From Mycobacterium europaeum (lineage in GTDB: Bacteria > Actinomycetota > Actinomycetes > Mycobacteriales > Mycobacteriaceae): a DNA stretch of 64,000 bases. A program made the translations under genes and the position numbers. Positions 36,263-47,262 of this stretch are shown piece after piece. Location: contig NZ_LQOU01000014.1 of NCBI RefSeq assembly GCF_002102155.1, forward strand, positions 1 through 64,000, given 5' to 3'. The notes below the pieces were generated by a model. It did not search any database. It had not been told where the DNA came from and was given only the letters and a program-made list of their open reading frames with translations. How positions within the stretch are numbered: position 1 is the stretch's first letter; each line of letters opens with the position of its first letter.

Positions 36263-36625
36263 TCAGTCGCCTGGCGCGGGCGATGCGCTCAGCATTGCGC
36301 GGACATCGGGGCAATAGGTGGAATGGGCAACGCTCACCATGGATGCGACCTCTTTGAGCGACACCTTCCGCGAATCCAAATTCGGGTGGATGGCCTGGGC
36401 GATCTGATCATACGAGTAGCCCCAGGCGATGTCGTCGCAGATGAGACGCCCCATCGTGGTGAGAGGAACGTCGTGATCGGCCGGCCAGGTAAGACCGAGG
36501 GTGTGCAGCCGGGCCAAGTAGGCGTCGTCGGCAGCGTCGGCGCTCGCCGTGCCCGGGTTCATCAACACCACGGCCCCGGCCATCATGGGGACGGTCAGAC
36601 CGGCGAGCCGGCGCGGTGAGAACAT
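36263..36625 (-). CDS. Secreted DUF732 protein
   Basis: This 120-residue protein has a signal peptide (RRLAGLTVPMMAGAVVLM, cleaved near GTASA) and a DUF732 domain: DDAYLARLHTLGL, DIAWGYSYDQIAQAI, VASMVSVAHSTYCPD. The pair of cysteines (LICDD and TYCPD) probably forms a disulphide. AAGGAAG precedes ATG 36625. A longer frame extends upstream, but it lacks a signal-compatible start. Function of DUF732 proteins is not known; they are numerous in mycobacteria. Confidence 0.8.
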   Translation of the reverse strand: MFSPRRLAGLTVPMMAGAVVLMNPGTASADAADDAYLARLHTLGLTWPADHDVPLTTMGRLICDDIAWGYSYDQIAQAIHPNLDSRKVSLKEVASMVSVAHSTYCPDVRAMLSASPAPGD

Positions 36626-36840
36626 CTCTGTGCTTCCTTTCCCGTGGTGCAACCGAAACACCAAGCGGCTGAAGTGGATTACGAGTTTGCTCGCCTCACC
36701 AGGAGACACCGGGGAGAGCGGAAGGAGCGTTGCGCGTGAGTGCAACAACCATGCTAAGCAAACTAGACGAGGCGGTTACGTGTGTCAGCCTTGGCGACAT
36801 TTGCATTTGATATGTGTTGAGCCCAGCGCAAACACATCAC

Positions 36841-36864
36841 CGAATCGCGGGCAGGCCCGATTCG
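36841..36864 (-). terminator. Hairpin downstream of hsaB
   Basis: CGAATCGCGGGC and GCCCGATTCG form a stem with one bulge and a very short loop, 20 bases beyond the hsaB stop in the direction of transcription. No U-tract follows, as is common in mycobacteria. The rest of 36626-36883 holds no gene; a smaller hairpin GTTGC / GCAAC occurs near 36732-36749. Confidence 0.5.
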
Positions 36865-36883
36865 CCTCCAGCGGAGTTGGCAA

Positions 36884-37447
36884 TCAGAGCCAGGTGTCCT
36901 GGTTGGTGGTGGTGAGGAACGCCTCCAGGTCGTCGCGCCACTGCGCCGGGGTGGTCTTGTCCGGTTCGATCCCGGTGTATTCGCCGCGATAGAACAGCAG
37001 CGGGCGGGGCTTGATCTTGGGTGCCTCCGACAGCGACTGCACCGCGCCGAACACCACGAAGTGATCGCCGCCGTCGTGCACGGACGCCACCGTGCAGTCG
37101 ATGTGGGCCAGCGAACCGTCGATGATCGGCGAGCCGAGTTCCGAAGGGTGCCAGTCGATCCCGGCGAACTTGTCGGGCTCCTTCGATCCGAACCGCGCCG
37201 ACACGTCCTTCTGCTTCTCCCGCAGCACGTTGACGCAGAACCGGCCGGTGGCCTCGATCGCCTGCCAGGACCGCGACACCTTGGTGGGGCAGAACAGCAC
37301 CAACGGCGGGTCCAGCGACAGCGCCGCGAACGACTGGCAGGCGAAGCCGACCGGAACGTCGTCGTGCACCGTGGTGATGATCGTGATACCGGTGCAGAAC
37401 TGGCCCAGCACCTGGCGGAAGGCCCGCGGATCGATCGGCGCAGACAT
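36884..37447 (-). CDS. hsaB: Flavin reductase HsaB
   Basis: This 187-residue flavin reductase-like protein corresponds to Rv3567c. It supplies reduced flavin to the monooxygenase HsaA. GQFCTGITIITT, ACQSFAALSLDPPLVLFC and DHFVVFGAVQ are typical of the family. The ATG at 37447 lies 2 bases after the hsaC stop. It is the last gene of the hsaA-D-C-B operon, here followed by a hairpin. Confidence 0.93.
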   Translation of the reverse strand: MSAPIDPRAFRQVLGQFCTGITIITTVHDDVPVGFACQSFAALSLDPPLVLFCPTKVSRSWQAIEATGRFCVNVLREKQKDVSARFGSKEPDKFAGIDWHPSELGSPIIDGSLAHIDCTVASVHDGGDHFVVFGAVQSLSEAPKIKPRPLLFYRGEYTGIEPDKTTPAQWRDDLEAFLTTTNQDTWL

Positions 37448-37449
37448 GA

Positions 37450-40414
<2,965 letters not shown>

Positions 40415-40454
40415 TTAAGTTTGCCTCCTGAGAGTGCGGACTTACACCAGAGAC

Positions 40455-40468
40455 TAGAACACGTTCCG
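40455..40468. promoter_or_regulatory. Imperfect KstR operator upstream of hsaA
   Basis: TAGAACACGTTCCG matches TnnAACnnGTTnnA except for the last position (G instead of A). Position and orientation suit control of the hsa operon. Confidence 0.7.
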
Positions 40469-40522
40469 ATTTGTGTCGAGCAGGGTATTCCTGCGGCTGG
40501 TAGCGATATGGATCCGGTTTTC

Positions 40523-40536
40523 TGTAACATGTTCTA
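40523..40536. promoter_or_regulatory. KstR operator upstream of kshB
   Basis: TGTAACATGTTCTA matches TnnAACnnGTTnnA completely. It lies 25 bases before the kshB start and 55 bases from the hsaA-side site. Confidence 0.88.
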
Positions 40537-40561
40537 GTTGTGACGAGAGGGAGGATGGGTC

Positions 40562-41644
40562 TTGGCCGAGGCCAATCTCGACGAGCCACTCGGTGACCAC
40601 GTCCTTGAACTGCAGATCGCCGAGGTCGTCGCCGAGACCGACGACGCGCGGTCGCTGGTGTTCGCGGTGCCCGACGAGCCGGGTGACCCCGACATCCCGC
40701 CCGAGCGGCTGCGCTACGCGCCGGGCCAGTTCTTGACGCTGCGCATCCCCAGCGAGCGCACCGGCTCGGTGGCCCGCTGCTACTCGCTGTGCAGTTCGCC
40801 GTTCACCGACGATGCGCTGACCGTCACGGTCAAGCGGACCGCGGACGGGTACGCATCGAACTGGCTGTGCGAGCACGCCCGGGCCGGCATGCGGATCCAC
40901 GTGCTGGCCCCGTCGGGCACCTTCGTGCCGAAAACGCTCGACGACGACTTCCTGCTGATGGCCGCGGGCAGCGGGATCACCCCGATCATGTCGATCTGCA
41001 AGTCGGCCCTCGCCGAGGGCGGCGGCCAGGTGACCCTGCTGTACGCCAACCGCGACGAGAAGTCGGTGATCTTCTCCGACGCGCTGCGCGAATTGTCCGC
41101 CAAGCATCCCGACCGGCTCACGGTCGTGCACTGGCTGGAATCGCTGCAGGGGATGCCGAGCGTCGCGGCGCTGGCAAAGCTCGCCGCCCCCTACACCGAT
41201 CGGCCCGTGTACATCTGCGGGCCCGGACCCTTCATGGACGCCGCCCGCGAGGCGCTGGAATCGCTGAAAGTGCCTGCCGCGCAAGTGCACATCGAGGTGT
41301 TCAAGTCGCTGGACTCCGACCCGTTCGCGGCGGTGAAGATCGACGACACCGCCCCGGGCGACCAGCCGCCCGCCACCGCCGTGGTGCAGCTGGACGGGGA
41401 AACCCACACCGTGTCGTGGCCGCGCAACGCCAAACTGCTCGACGTGCTGCTGGCGAAGGGCCTCGACGCGCCGTTCTCCTGCCGCGAGGGCCACTGCGGC
41501 GCGTGCGCGTGCACCTTGCGCAGCGGCAAGGTGAGCATGGAGGTCAACGACGTGCTCGAGCAGCAGGACCTCGACGACGGCCTGATCCTGGCCTGTCAAT
41601 CCCACCCCGAATCTGATTCGGTAGAAGTCACCTACGACGAGTAG
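40562..41644 (+). CDS. kshB: 3-ketosteroid 9-alpha-hydroxylase reductase KshB
   Basis: This 360-residue reductase corresponds to Rv3571 and passes electrons from NADH to the oxygenase KshA. It has a FAD domain (RCYSLCSSPF), an NAD domain (AAGSGITPIMSI, CGPGPFM) and a C-terminal plant-type [2Fe-2S] domain (SCREGHCGACACTL and LILACQS). The start is TTG 40562, backed by GAGGGAGG upstream; a nearer ATG is out of frame. kshA itself is not in this window. Confidence 0.93.
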   Translation: MAEANLDEPLGDHVLELQIAEVVAETDDARSLVFAVPDEPGDPDIPPERLRYAPGQFLTLRIPSERTGSVARCYSLCSSPFTDDALTVTVKRTADGYASNWLCEHARAGMRIHVLAPSGTFVPKTLDDDFLLMAAGSGITPIMSICKSALAEGGGQVTLLYANRDEKSVIFSDALRELSAKHPDRLTVVHWLESLQGMPSVAALAKLAAPYTDRPVYICGPGPFMDAAREALESLKVPAAQVHIEVFKSLDSDPFAAVKIDDTAPGDQPPATAVVQLDGETHTVSWPRNAKLLDVLLAKGLDAPFSCREGHCGACACTLRSGKVSMEVNDVLEQQDLDDGLILACQSHPESDSVEVTYDE

Positions 41645-41694
41645 TGGCGGGATTAGGTTCACCGTTAGGGTTGGCGAACCGAGAGGGGAGCAGC

Positions 41695-42228
41695 ATGAAG
41701 CGGCTGATGACGGGGATGACGGTCGTCGGATCGGCGTTGGTGTTGCTGCCCGCCCCCGCCGCCGGCGCGGCCAGCAACACCGCGACCACGTTGTTCCCGC
41801 TGGACGGACCCAACCAGCTGGAGACGCGCACCGTCCTCAATTGCTTCAAGTCCGACGGCCACTGCGACTTCACCGCCGGAGCGGACATGCTGACCCCCGA
41901 CGGGGTGACCGGCTTCCCGCCCGGGCTGTGGGCCCGCCAGACCACCGAGATCCGTTCGTCGAACCGGCTGGCCTACCTGGACGCGCACGCCACCGGCCAG
42001 TACGAGCGGGTGATGAAGTCCATGGGATCCGACGAGATCACCACCGTCTACTTCGGCGAGGGCCCGCCGGACAAGTACCAGACGACGGGCCGCATCGACT
42101 CCACCGATTGGCAGACGGGCCAGCCCAAGACCGACAACAACGTCATCGTCTGCACCCACATCCAGGTGGTTTATCCCGGGGTCAACACCACCTCACCCAG
42201 CACCTGCGCCCAGACCACGTTCTCCTAG
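41695..42228 (+). CDS. Secreted protein, Rv3572 counterpart
   Basis: This 177-residue protein has a signal peptide (KRLMTGMTVVGSALVLLPAP, cleavage near AAGAA). The mature part has NCFKSDGHCDFTAGADMLTP, TVYFGEGPPDKYQTTGRI, and four cysteines that probably pair. It is 50 bases downstream of kshB with GAGAGGGGAG before ATG 41695. Function is unknown; the position next to kshB matches Rv3572. Confidence 0.85.
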   Translation: MKRLMTGMTVVGSALVLLPAPAAGAASNTATTLFPLDGPNQLETRTVLNCFKSDGHCDFTAGADMLTPDGVTGFPPGLWARQTTEIRSSNRLAYLDAHATGQYERVMKSMGSDEITTVYFGEGPPDKYQTTGRIDSTDWQTGQPKTDNNVIVCTHIQVVYPGVNTTSPSTCAQTTFS

Positions 42229-42284
42229 GGCCGCGTGGGTTCACGGATCCGGCTGGACCGTCGGTCAAGGCACTGGGCTTTGAG

Positions 42285-43430
42285 TTAACTGCCGTGTTGG
42301 GCAATGCCACGAAGTGACCGCGCGATCCGCCCGGTGGCCCAGAGCCCGTAGAGGGCGGCGCGTTTGGAGACCAGACCTGACACGGGGGCGAGGACGACGT
42401 GCCGCATGCCGGCGTCGCCGAAGGCCCGAAGCCTGGCGACCACCTGGTCGGGGGCGCCCCACAGGAGCGGGCCCTCGCTGACCAGGTCGTCGGGTACCGC
42501 GGCGATCGCCGCGTCCATCGTCGCCCGGTCGTAGTCGCCGGGCACGAAGTCGACGAGCGGGTTGAAGTGTTCGCCAAAGGGGTGCACGGTCCCGGCTTGG
42601 CGCCACAGGTCGCTGGGCGCCATCAGTCCCAACGACCTGATGACCTTCGTCCTGAGCATGGCTCGCGCCTCGCGCTCGGTGGGTGCGATCACCGCGAACC
42701 GGTGCAGCGCAGGGGTGATCGAGGCCGGGTCACGCCCCGCCTCACCGGCCGCGGCTCGCACCGTCGCGAGCTTGTCCGCGTATTCGCGCGGCGACACTAC
42801 CGCGGTGGGGTACCACCCGTCGCCGTAGCGTCCGGTCAGTGCAAGCATCCGCGACCCGTGTCCGGCGATCCAGATCTCCGGAGCCCTGCCAGGTGCGGGT
42901 TTGAGATCCATCGGCGCGCGCTCGAGCCGAAAATGCCTGCCCGAGAACGTGATCGGCCCTCGCTGCGACAGGCAGAGCCGGATGATTTGCAGGGCCTCCT
43001 CCAGGCGGCCGACCGGCCCGGTGGGGTCCAGCCCGTAGGGGTCGATGTTCATCCGTTCGCCGGCTCCGATGCCGAGGATGGGTGCGCGCTTGGTCAGATG
43101 GGAAAGGGTCATGATGGCTTGCGCGATCAGGACGGGGTGCCGCCTGATCGACTCGGTCACCCCCACGCCCAGGCGCATACGGCCCACGCGCGACGCGAGG
43201 AAACCGAACAGCACTTGATAGTCGAAGAACTCGTGCGGGGTCGGGCGCTGCGCGGCGAGCCACGTCAGCTGCCGGTCCCAGATGACGCTGGGGAAGACGT
43301 TCTGGAAGTGATCGATGAGCATGACGGAGTCCAGCCGCATCGCGCGGGCTCCGACGAGATAGGCGCGAGTGGCACCGAGCGGGGGCTGGGTGCCGAGCTG
43401 CAGGCCGACCGCGATCCCCGAACCGGTCAC
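42285..43430 (-). CDS. LLM-class F420-dependent reductase (phthiodiolone ketoreductase-like)
   Basis: This 381-residue luciferase-like TIM-barrel protein has LGVGVTESIRRHPVLIAQA, ILGIGAGERMNIDPYGL and EIWIAGHGSRMLALTGRYGD. These resemble the phthiodiolone dimycocerosate ketoreductase Rv2951c, which is also 381 residues by memory. The true substrate is unknown because no PDIM genes are nearby. GTG 43430 overlaps the stop of the P-type ATPase (GTGA), so the two are translated together, which is an unusual pairing. Confidence 0.8.
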   Translation of the reverse strand: MTGSGIAVGLQLGTQPPLGATRAYLVGARAMRLDSVMLIDHFQNVFPSVIWDRQLTWLAAQRPTPHEFFDYQVLFGFLASRVGRMRLGVGVTESIRRHPVLIAQAIMTLSHLTKRAPILGIGAGERMNIDPYGLDPTGPVGRLEEALQIIRLCLSQRGPITFSGRHFRLERAPMDLKPAPGRAPEIWIAGHGSRMLALTGRYGDGWYPTAVVSPREYADKLATVRAAAGEAGRDPASITPALHRFAVIAPTEREARAMLRTKVIRSLGLMAPSDLWRQAGTVHPFGEHFNPLVDFVPGDYDRATMDAAIAAVPDDLVSEGPLLWGAPDQVVARLRAFGDAGMRHVVLAPVSGLVSKRAALYGLWATGRIARSLRGIAQHGS

Positions 43431-46015
43431 GACGGCCTCACCCGATGAGACCGGGACGAACCCGGTTGCCGGTGCCCGGTGACGGTCTTGTAGATCTCGA
43501 ACCAGCCGACACCAACGACTCCGGCGACGACGGCCACACCCCATTGACCGGGCGTGATCTGACCGAACTTGAACGCGTGGCGCAAACCCGGAACGGACAG
43601 CACGACAACGAGAAGCGCGGTGGCCCCGCCCAGGACCCATTTGAGCGTTGGGTTGCGGCGCTGCTGAAACGCCCGCCACACCGGCAGCCGCCACGAGCGA
43701 TTCACCAAGATCAGCGCCAGGTTGCTCACGACGAGCGTGGCGAACGTGATCGAGCGCACGACGTCGTTCGACTGTTCGGTCAGCACGGCCCACACGTAGA
43801 CCGCCGCGGTGGCGGCCAGCGCCGACAATCCTTGCAGCGCGGCGATGGTCAGTACGCGCCGGCCGAACATCGGCTCGTGCAGCCCGCGTGGTGGTTGTCG
43901 CATGATCGCGGGATCGATCTGCTCCGCCTCGAAGACCACCGAGCAGGCGGGGTCGATGATGAGTTCCAGGAACGCGATCTGCACGGGGAGCAGGACCAGT
44001 GGCCAGTGCGCCACGAATACGGGGATCAGTGACATGCCGACGATCGGCAGGTGCACCGCGATGACGTAGGCCATCGCTTTGCGAAGGTTGTCGAAGATGC
44101 CCCGGCCCTGACGTATCCCGCCCACGATGGAGGTGAAGTCGTCGTCGGTGATCACCAGGGCGGCCGATTCGCGCGCGACGTCGGTGCCGTGCGCTCCCAT
44201 CGCGATGCCGATATCGGCGGCCCGCAGCGCGGGGGCGTCGTTGACGCCGTCGCCCGTCATTCCGACGACCTCGTCGTTGGCCTGCAGCGCCCGCACCAGC
44301 GCAAGCTTCTGGTCGGGAACCATCCGAGCGAACACGCTCACCGAGCGAATGCGTTCCGCCAATTCATCTTCGGGGATCGTGCCGAGATCGGAACCGGTGA
44401 TGCAGCCGGCGGCATGGTCGAGGCCGATTTCGCGCGCGATGGCCAGGGCCGTCCCGGGGTAGTCGCCGGTGATCATGATCGTCCGTATCGCCGCGCTGCG
44501 GCATTCCTCGACGGCGGCGGCCACGCCGGGGCGGACCGGGTCGTGCAGGCCGACGAGACCGAGGAATTCGAAGTCGAAGTCATGCTGTTGCGTGGGCAGT
44601 GCGCTGTCGGCGTCGAATCCCGCGCGCGCGACCGCCAGCACCCGCTGGCCGTCGGCGGTGGCCTGTTCGACCTGAGCGGCCACCGACGCCAGCCGTTCGG
44701 CGCCCAGGTGACACAGATCGGCGATCGCCTCCGGGGCGCCCTTGGCGGCGATCACATAGCGTTCCCCGTCGGGTGAGCGCCAGACGTGCGACAGGGCCAA
44801 AAGGCCTTCGGAGAGCGGATATTCGCGGACCAGCTCCCAGTCGTCGTGCAGATGCGCGGTGCCGGACAGGTATTTCGCGCCAAGATCCTTGAAGGCCTTG
44901 TCCATCGGATCGAACGGATCGATGGGTGAGGCGAGCACCGAGAACTCCGCGATTGTGTGGAACGCCTCCGGCAATAATTGGCCATCGCAGGTGAAAGTTC
45001 GCCCGCCGGCGATCAGCTGCCGCACCGTCATTTGGTTCATGGTCAGGGTGCCGGTCTTGTCCACGCACAGCACGGTCGCCGATCCCAGCGTCTCGACCAC
45101 GGGGGGCCGGCGCGTCAGCACATGCTTGCGCGACATCCGCCAGGCACCCAGCGCCATGAAGACGGTCAGCACAACGGGGAACTCTTCGGGCAGCAGCGCC
45201 ATCGCGGTCGCGATGCCGGCGAGTAGCCCGGCCAGCCAATTGCCCCGGGTCAACCCGTAGACCACCACCACGGCCGCCGCGGCGGCCATCCCGAAGACCG
45301 CCAGAACCCTTACCAGCCTGTTGATTTCGCGCTGCAGCGGCGTGCGTTGCGGCTCGATGGTCCGCAGGGCCGCGCCGATCTTGCCCAGCTCGGTGCCCGC
45401 GCCGATGGCCTTGGCGACCGCCATGCCATGGCCTTTGACCACCAGGGTGCCCGAGAAGACCCACGGCGTCGCGTCCCCGCCCGCATGCCCCATCGGCGCC
45501 GACATGGCGGAAGAGTCCACCGCGACCTTTCGCACCGGCACGGACTCACCCGTCAGCGCCGATTCGTCAACCGAGAAGTTGGCACAGTCCACCAGCACGG
45601 CGTCGGCCGGCACCCGGTCGCCCTCGGCCAGCATCAGCAAGTCACCACGGACGACGTCCCTGCCCGCTACGCGTCGCTGCACCCCGTCGCGCATGACCAG
45701 CGCCCGGGGCGAGGAGAGGTCCCGCAGCGCGGCCAGCGCCCGCTCGGTCTTGTGCTCCTGGTAGATCGAGATCACGATCACCACGACGACAAACGCCATC
45801 AACATCACGCCGTCGAGCGGCTCGGCCAGCAGGAAATTGACCAGGCCGGCACCGAGCAGGAGCAACAGCATGGGCTCGCGGATCACGTCCCACGCCTCAC
45901 GGAAGATGTTGCGCTGCTTGGCTGTCGGCAACTCGTTGGGGCCATCGACCGCCAGCCGGCGTGCGGCCTCCTCCGACGTCAGCCCAAGGGTGGTCGCATC
46001 AGCTGTCAGCGACAC
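43427..46015 (-). CDS. P-type cation-transporting ATPase (P2-like)
   Basis: This 862-residue ATPase has an N-terminal cation-ATPase domain, TGES actuator loop (DESALTGESVPV), phosphorylation site DKTGTLT (D319), TGDGVNDAPALRAADIG, and about ten membrane helices. The M4 motif is PEEFP where calcium pumps have PEGLP. No heavy-metal-binding domain or CPC motif is visible, so it is not a P1B metal pump. Ion specificity is unknown. GTG 46015 (VSLTADATTLGLTSEEAARRL) was chosen; a longer frame to 46258 has atypical residues. It may be a CtpF/CtpE-type pump and is preceded by two DosR-like dyads. Confidence 0.8.
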   Translation of the reverse strand: MSLTADATTLGLTSEEAARRLAVDGPNELPTAKQRNIFREAWDVIREPMLLLLLGAGLVNFLLAEPLDGVMLMAFVVVVIVISIYQEHKTERALAALRDLSSPRALVMRDGVQRRVAGRDVVRGDLLMLAEGDRVPADAVLVDCANFSVDESALTGESVPVRKVAVDSSAMSAPMGHAGGDATPWVFSGTLVVKGHGMAVAKAIGAGTELGKIGAALRTIEPQRTPLQREINRLVRVLAVFGMAAAAAVVVVYGLTRGNWLAGLLAGIATAMALLPEEFPVVLTVFMALGAWRMSRKHVLTRRPPVVETLGSATVLCVDKTGTLTMNQMTVRQLIAGGRTFTCDGQLLPEAFHTIAEFSVLASPIDPFDPMDKAFKDLGAKYLSGTAHLHDDWELVREYPLSEGLLALSHVWRSPDGERYVIAAKGAPEAIADLCHLGAERLASVAAQVEQATADGQRVLAVARAGFDADSALPTQQHDFDFEFLGLVGLHDPVRPGVAAAVEECRSAAIRTIMITGDYPGTALAIAREIGLDHAAGCITGSDLGTIPEDELAERIRSVSVFARMVPDQKLALVRALQANDEVVGMTGDGVNDAPALRAADIGIAMGAHGTDVARESAALVITDDDFTSIVGGIRQGRGIFDNLRKAMAYVIAVHLPIVGMSLIPVFVAHWPLVLLPVQIAFLELIIDPACSVVFEAEQIDPAIMRQPPRGLHEPMFGRRVLTIAALQGLSALAATAAVYVWAVLTEQSNDVVRSITFATLVVSNLALILVNRSWRLPVWRAFQQRRNPTLKWVLGGATALLVVVLSVPGLRHAFKFGQITPGQWGVAVVAGVVGVGWFEIYKTVTGHRQPGSSRSHRVRPS

Positions 46016-46395
46016 GTGATGCCCTGCCCCCGTCGTCGCTTGTGCAAGACCACGGCACGTCGCGCACCCACGACACGGCTCCCTTCCTCGCACCGGCGTT
46101 TGACACCCAGTAGAGCGACCGCTTGACGGGCCCGGCCAGGGCCGAAAGGCCCCGACACGAACACGCTCCACGAGATTACCGGCGCGGGCGCCCGATGAGC
46201 TGGCCGCGGCGCAGCGTAGCCGTGGCCATGCGCCGGAAAACCGGTCGCCTGCATACACTTCTGGCGGTCAGCGGCTCTCGCCGAGGACTTCGGTCTCTAG
46301 CCCCGGCGTACCGGATGGCCGAAACTGTTCTGGCGATGCGCGCGACCGGCCGATGGTGAACATCGGGCGGCGCGAGCGATCCGCCCGGACTGACG
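46016..46395. other. 380-base divergent regulatory region with two DosR-like dyads
   Basis: There is no gene here. A perfect inverted repeat GGGCC-GAAA-GGCCC lies at 46139-46152. A second dyad, AGGACTTCGGTCTC, lies within 46283-46298. Both have the 5-4-5 spacing of the DosR box (GGGACTWWAGTCCC), with two mismatches each in the ten arm positions. The rest is GC-rich without clear promoters. Confidence 0.35.
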
Positions 46396-47262
46396 ATGGG
46401 TGATCACATGAAGGTCAGCCTCACGGGGACGCAGCAGACCGCGCTGGTCACCCTCTACGGCAAGGCGCTGGACAGCCGCCGGCCCGATTCCATCCTCGGC
46501 GACCGCGAAGCCGATCGCGCCGTGCGGCGCCTCGACTACGACTTCGGCGACTTGCGCATGCGCCCTCGCGATCAACAATCCTCCGCGATGCGCTCCAAGG
46601 CCTACGACCGGCGGGTCATGCGATTCCTCGACGGTCACCCCGATTGCGTCGTCTTGCATCTGGGCTGCGGACTCGACACCCGGGCCTACCGGGTCAACCC
46701 GCCGGCCACCGTCGACTGGTATGACATCGACCTGCCCGACGTCATCGCACTGCGGCGAAAGCTGTTTGATCCACGCCCCGGGCTGCACGTTGTCTCCGCC
46801 TCGATCACCGACCCGGAGCTGCTCGGCGGGATCGCCGCCGACCGGCCGGTCCTGGTTGTCGCCGAGGGGCTGACGCCATATCTGCGTCGCACCGACGGCC
46901 TGGCGATGCTGCGGCGCATCGTCGGGCACTTCCCCGCGGGTCTATTGCTTTTCGATGGCTACAGCCGCGCGGGAGTGTGGCTGCTGCAGCGTTATCCGCC
47001 GGTGAGAGCCTCAGGCGCGCAGCTCGATTGGAGCATCGGCGACCCGCGCGAACTCGAAAGGGCGGTGCCGGGGCTGGTGTTCGACGGCGAATGGTGGGTC
47101 GCCGATGCGGAAGACATCAAGCGGCACTTCTCACCGATGTACTGGCACGTGATGCAGATCCTGTTCCACATCAGCCCGATCAGGCGACTCGGGCGCGGCC
47201 TGCAATACCACTTCGGACCGAACGCCGGCGGGCAGAGCGCCGTTGGGCCCGGGCGGCGCTAG
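46396..47262 (+). CDS. SAM-dependent O-methyltransferase (PPM/Tcmp-like family)
   Basis: This 288-residue class I methyltransferase has the start KVSLTGTQQTALVTLYGKAL, the SAM motif VLHLGCGLDTRAYRVNPP, VDWYDIDLPDVI and LVVAEGLTPYL. These are the hallmarks of the leucine-carboxymethyltransferase-like family that is expanded in mycobacteria. ATG 46396 or ATG 46408 could be the start. The substrate is unknown. Its TAG shares the bases CTAG with the stop of the convergent fadE34. Confidence 0.82.
   Translation: MGDHMKVSLTGTQQTALVTLYGKALDSRRPDSILGDREADRAVRRLDYDFGDLRMRPRDQQSSAMRSKAYDRRVMRFLDGHPDCVVLHLGCGLDTRAYRVNPPATVDWYDIDLPDVIALRRKLFDPRPGLHVVSASITDPELLGGIAADRPVLVVAEGLTPYLRRTDGLAMLRRIVGHFPAGLLLFDGYSRAGVWLLQRYPPVRASGAQLDWSIGDPRELERAVPGLVFDGEWWVADAEDIKRHFSPMYWHVMQILFHISPIRRLGRGLQYHFGPNAGGQSAVGPGRR

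Noticed and set aside
40554..40556. ATG as kshB start
   Set aside because: It is out of frame with the KshB protein; TTG 40562 is in frame and preceded by GAGGGAGG.
46016..46258. N-terminal extension of the P-type ATPase
   Set aside because: The extension is Arg/Gly/Cys-rich without similarity to cation-ATPase N-termini, while GTG 46015 gives the normal start LTADATTLGLTSEEAARRL.
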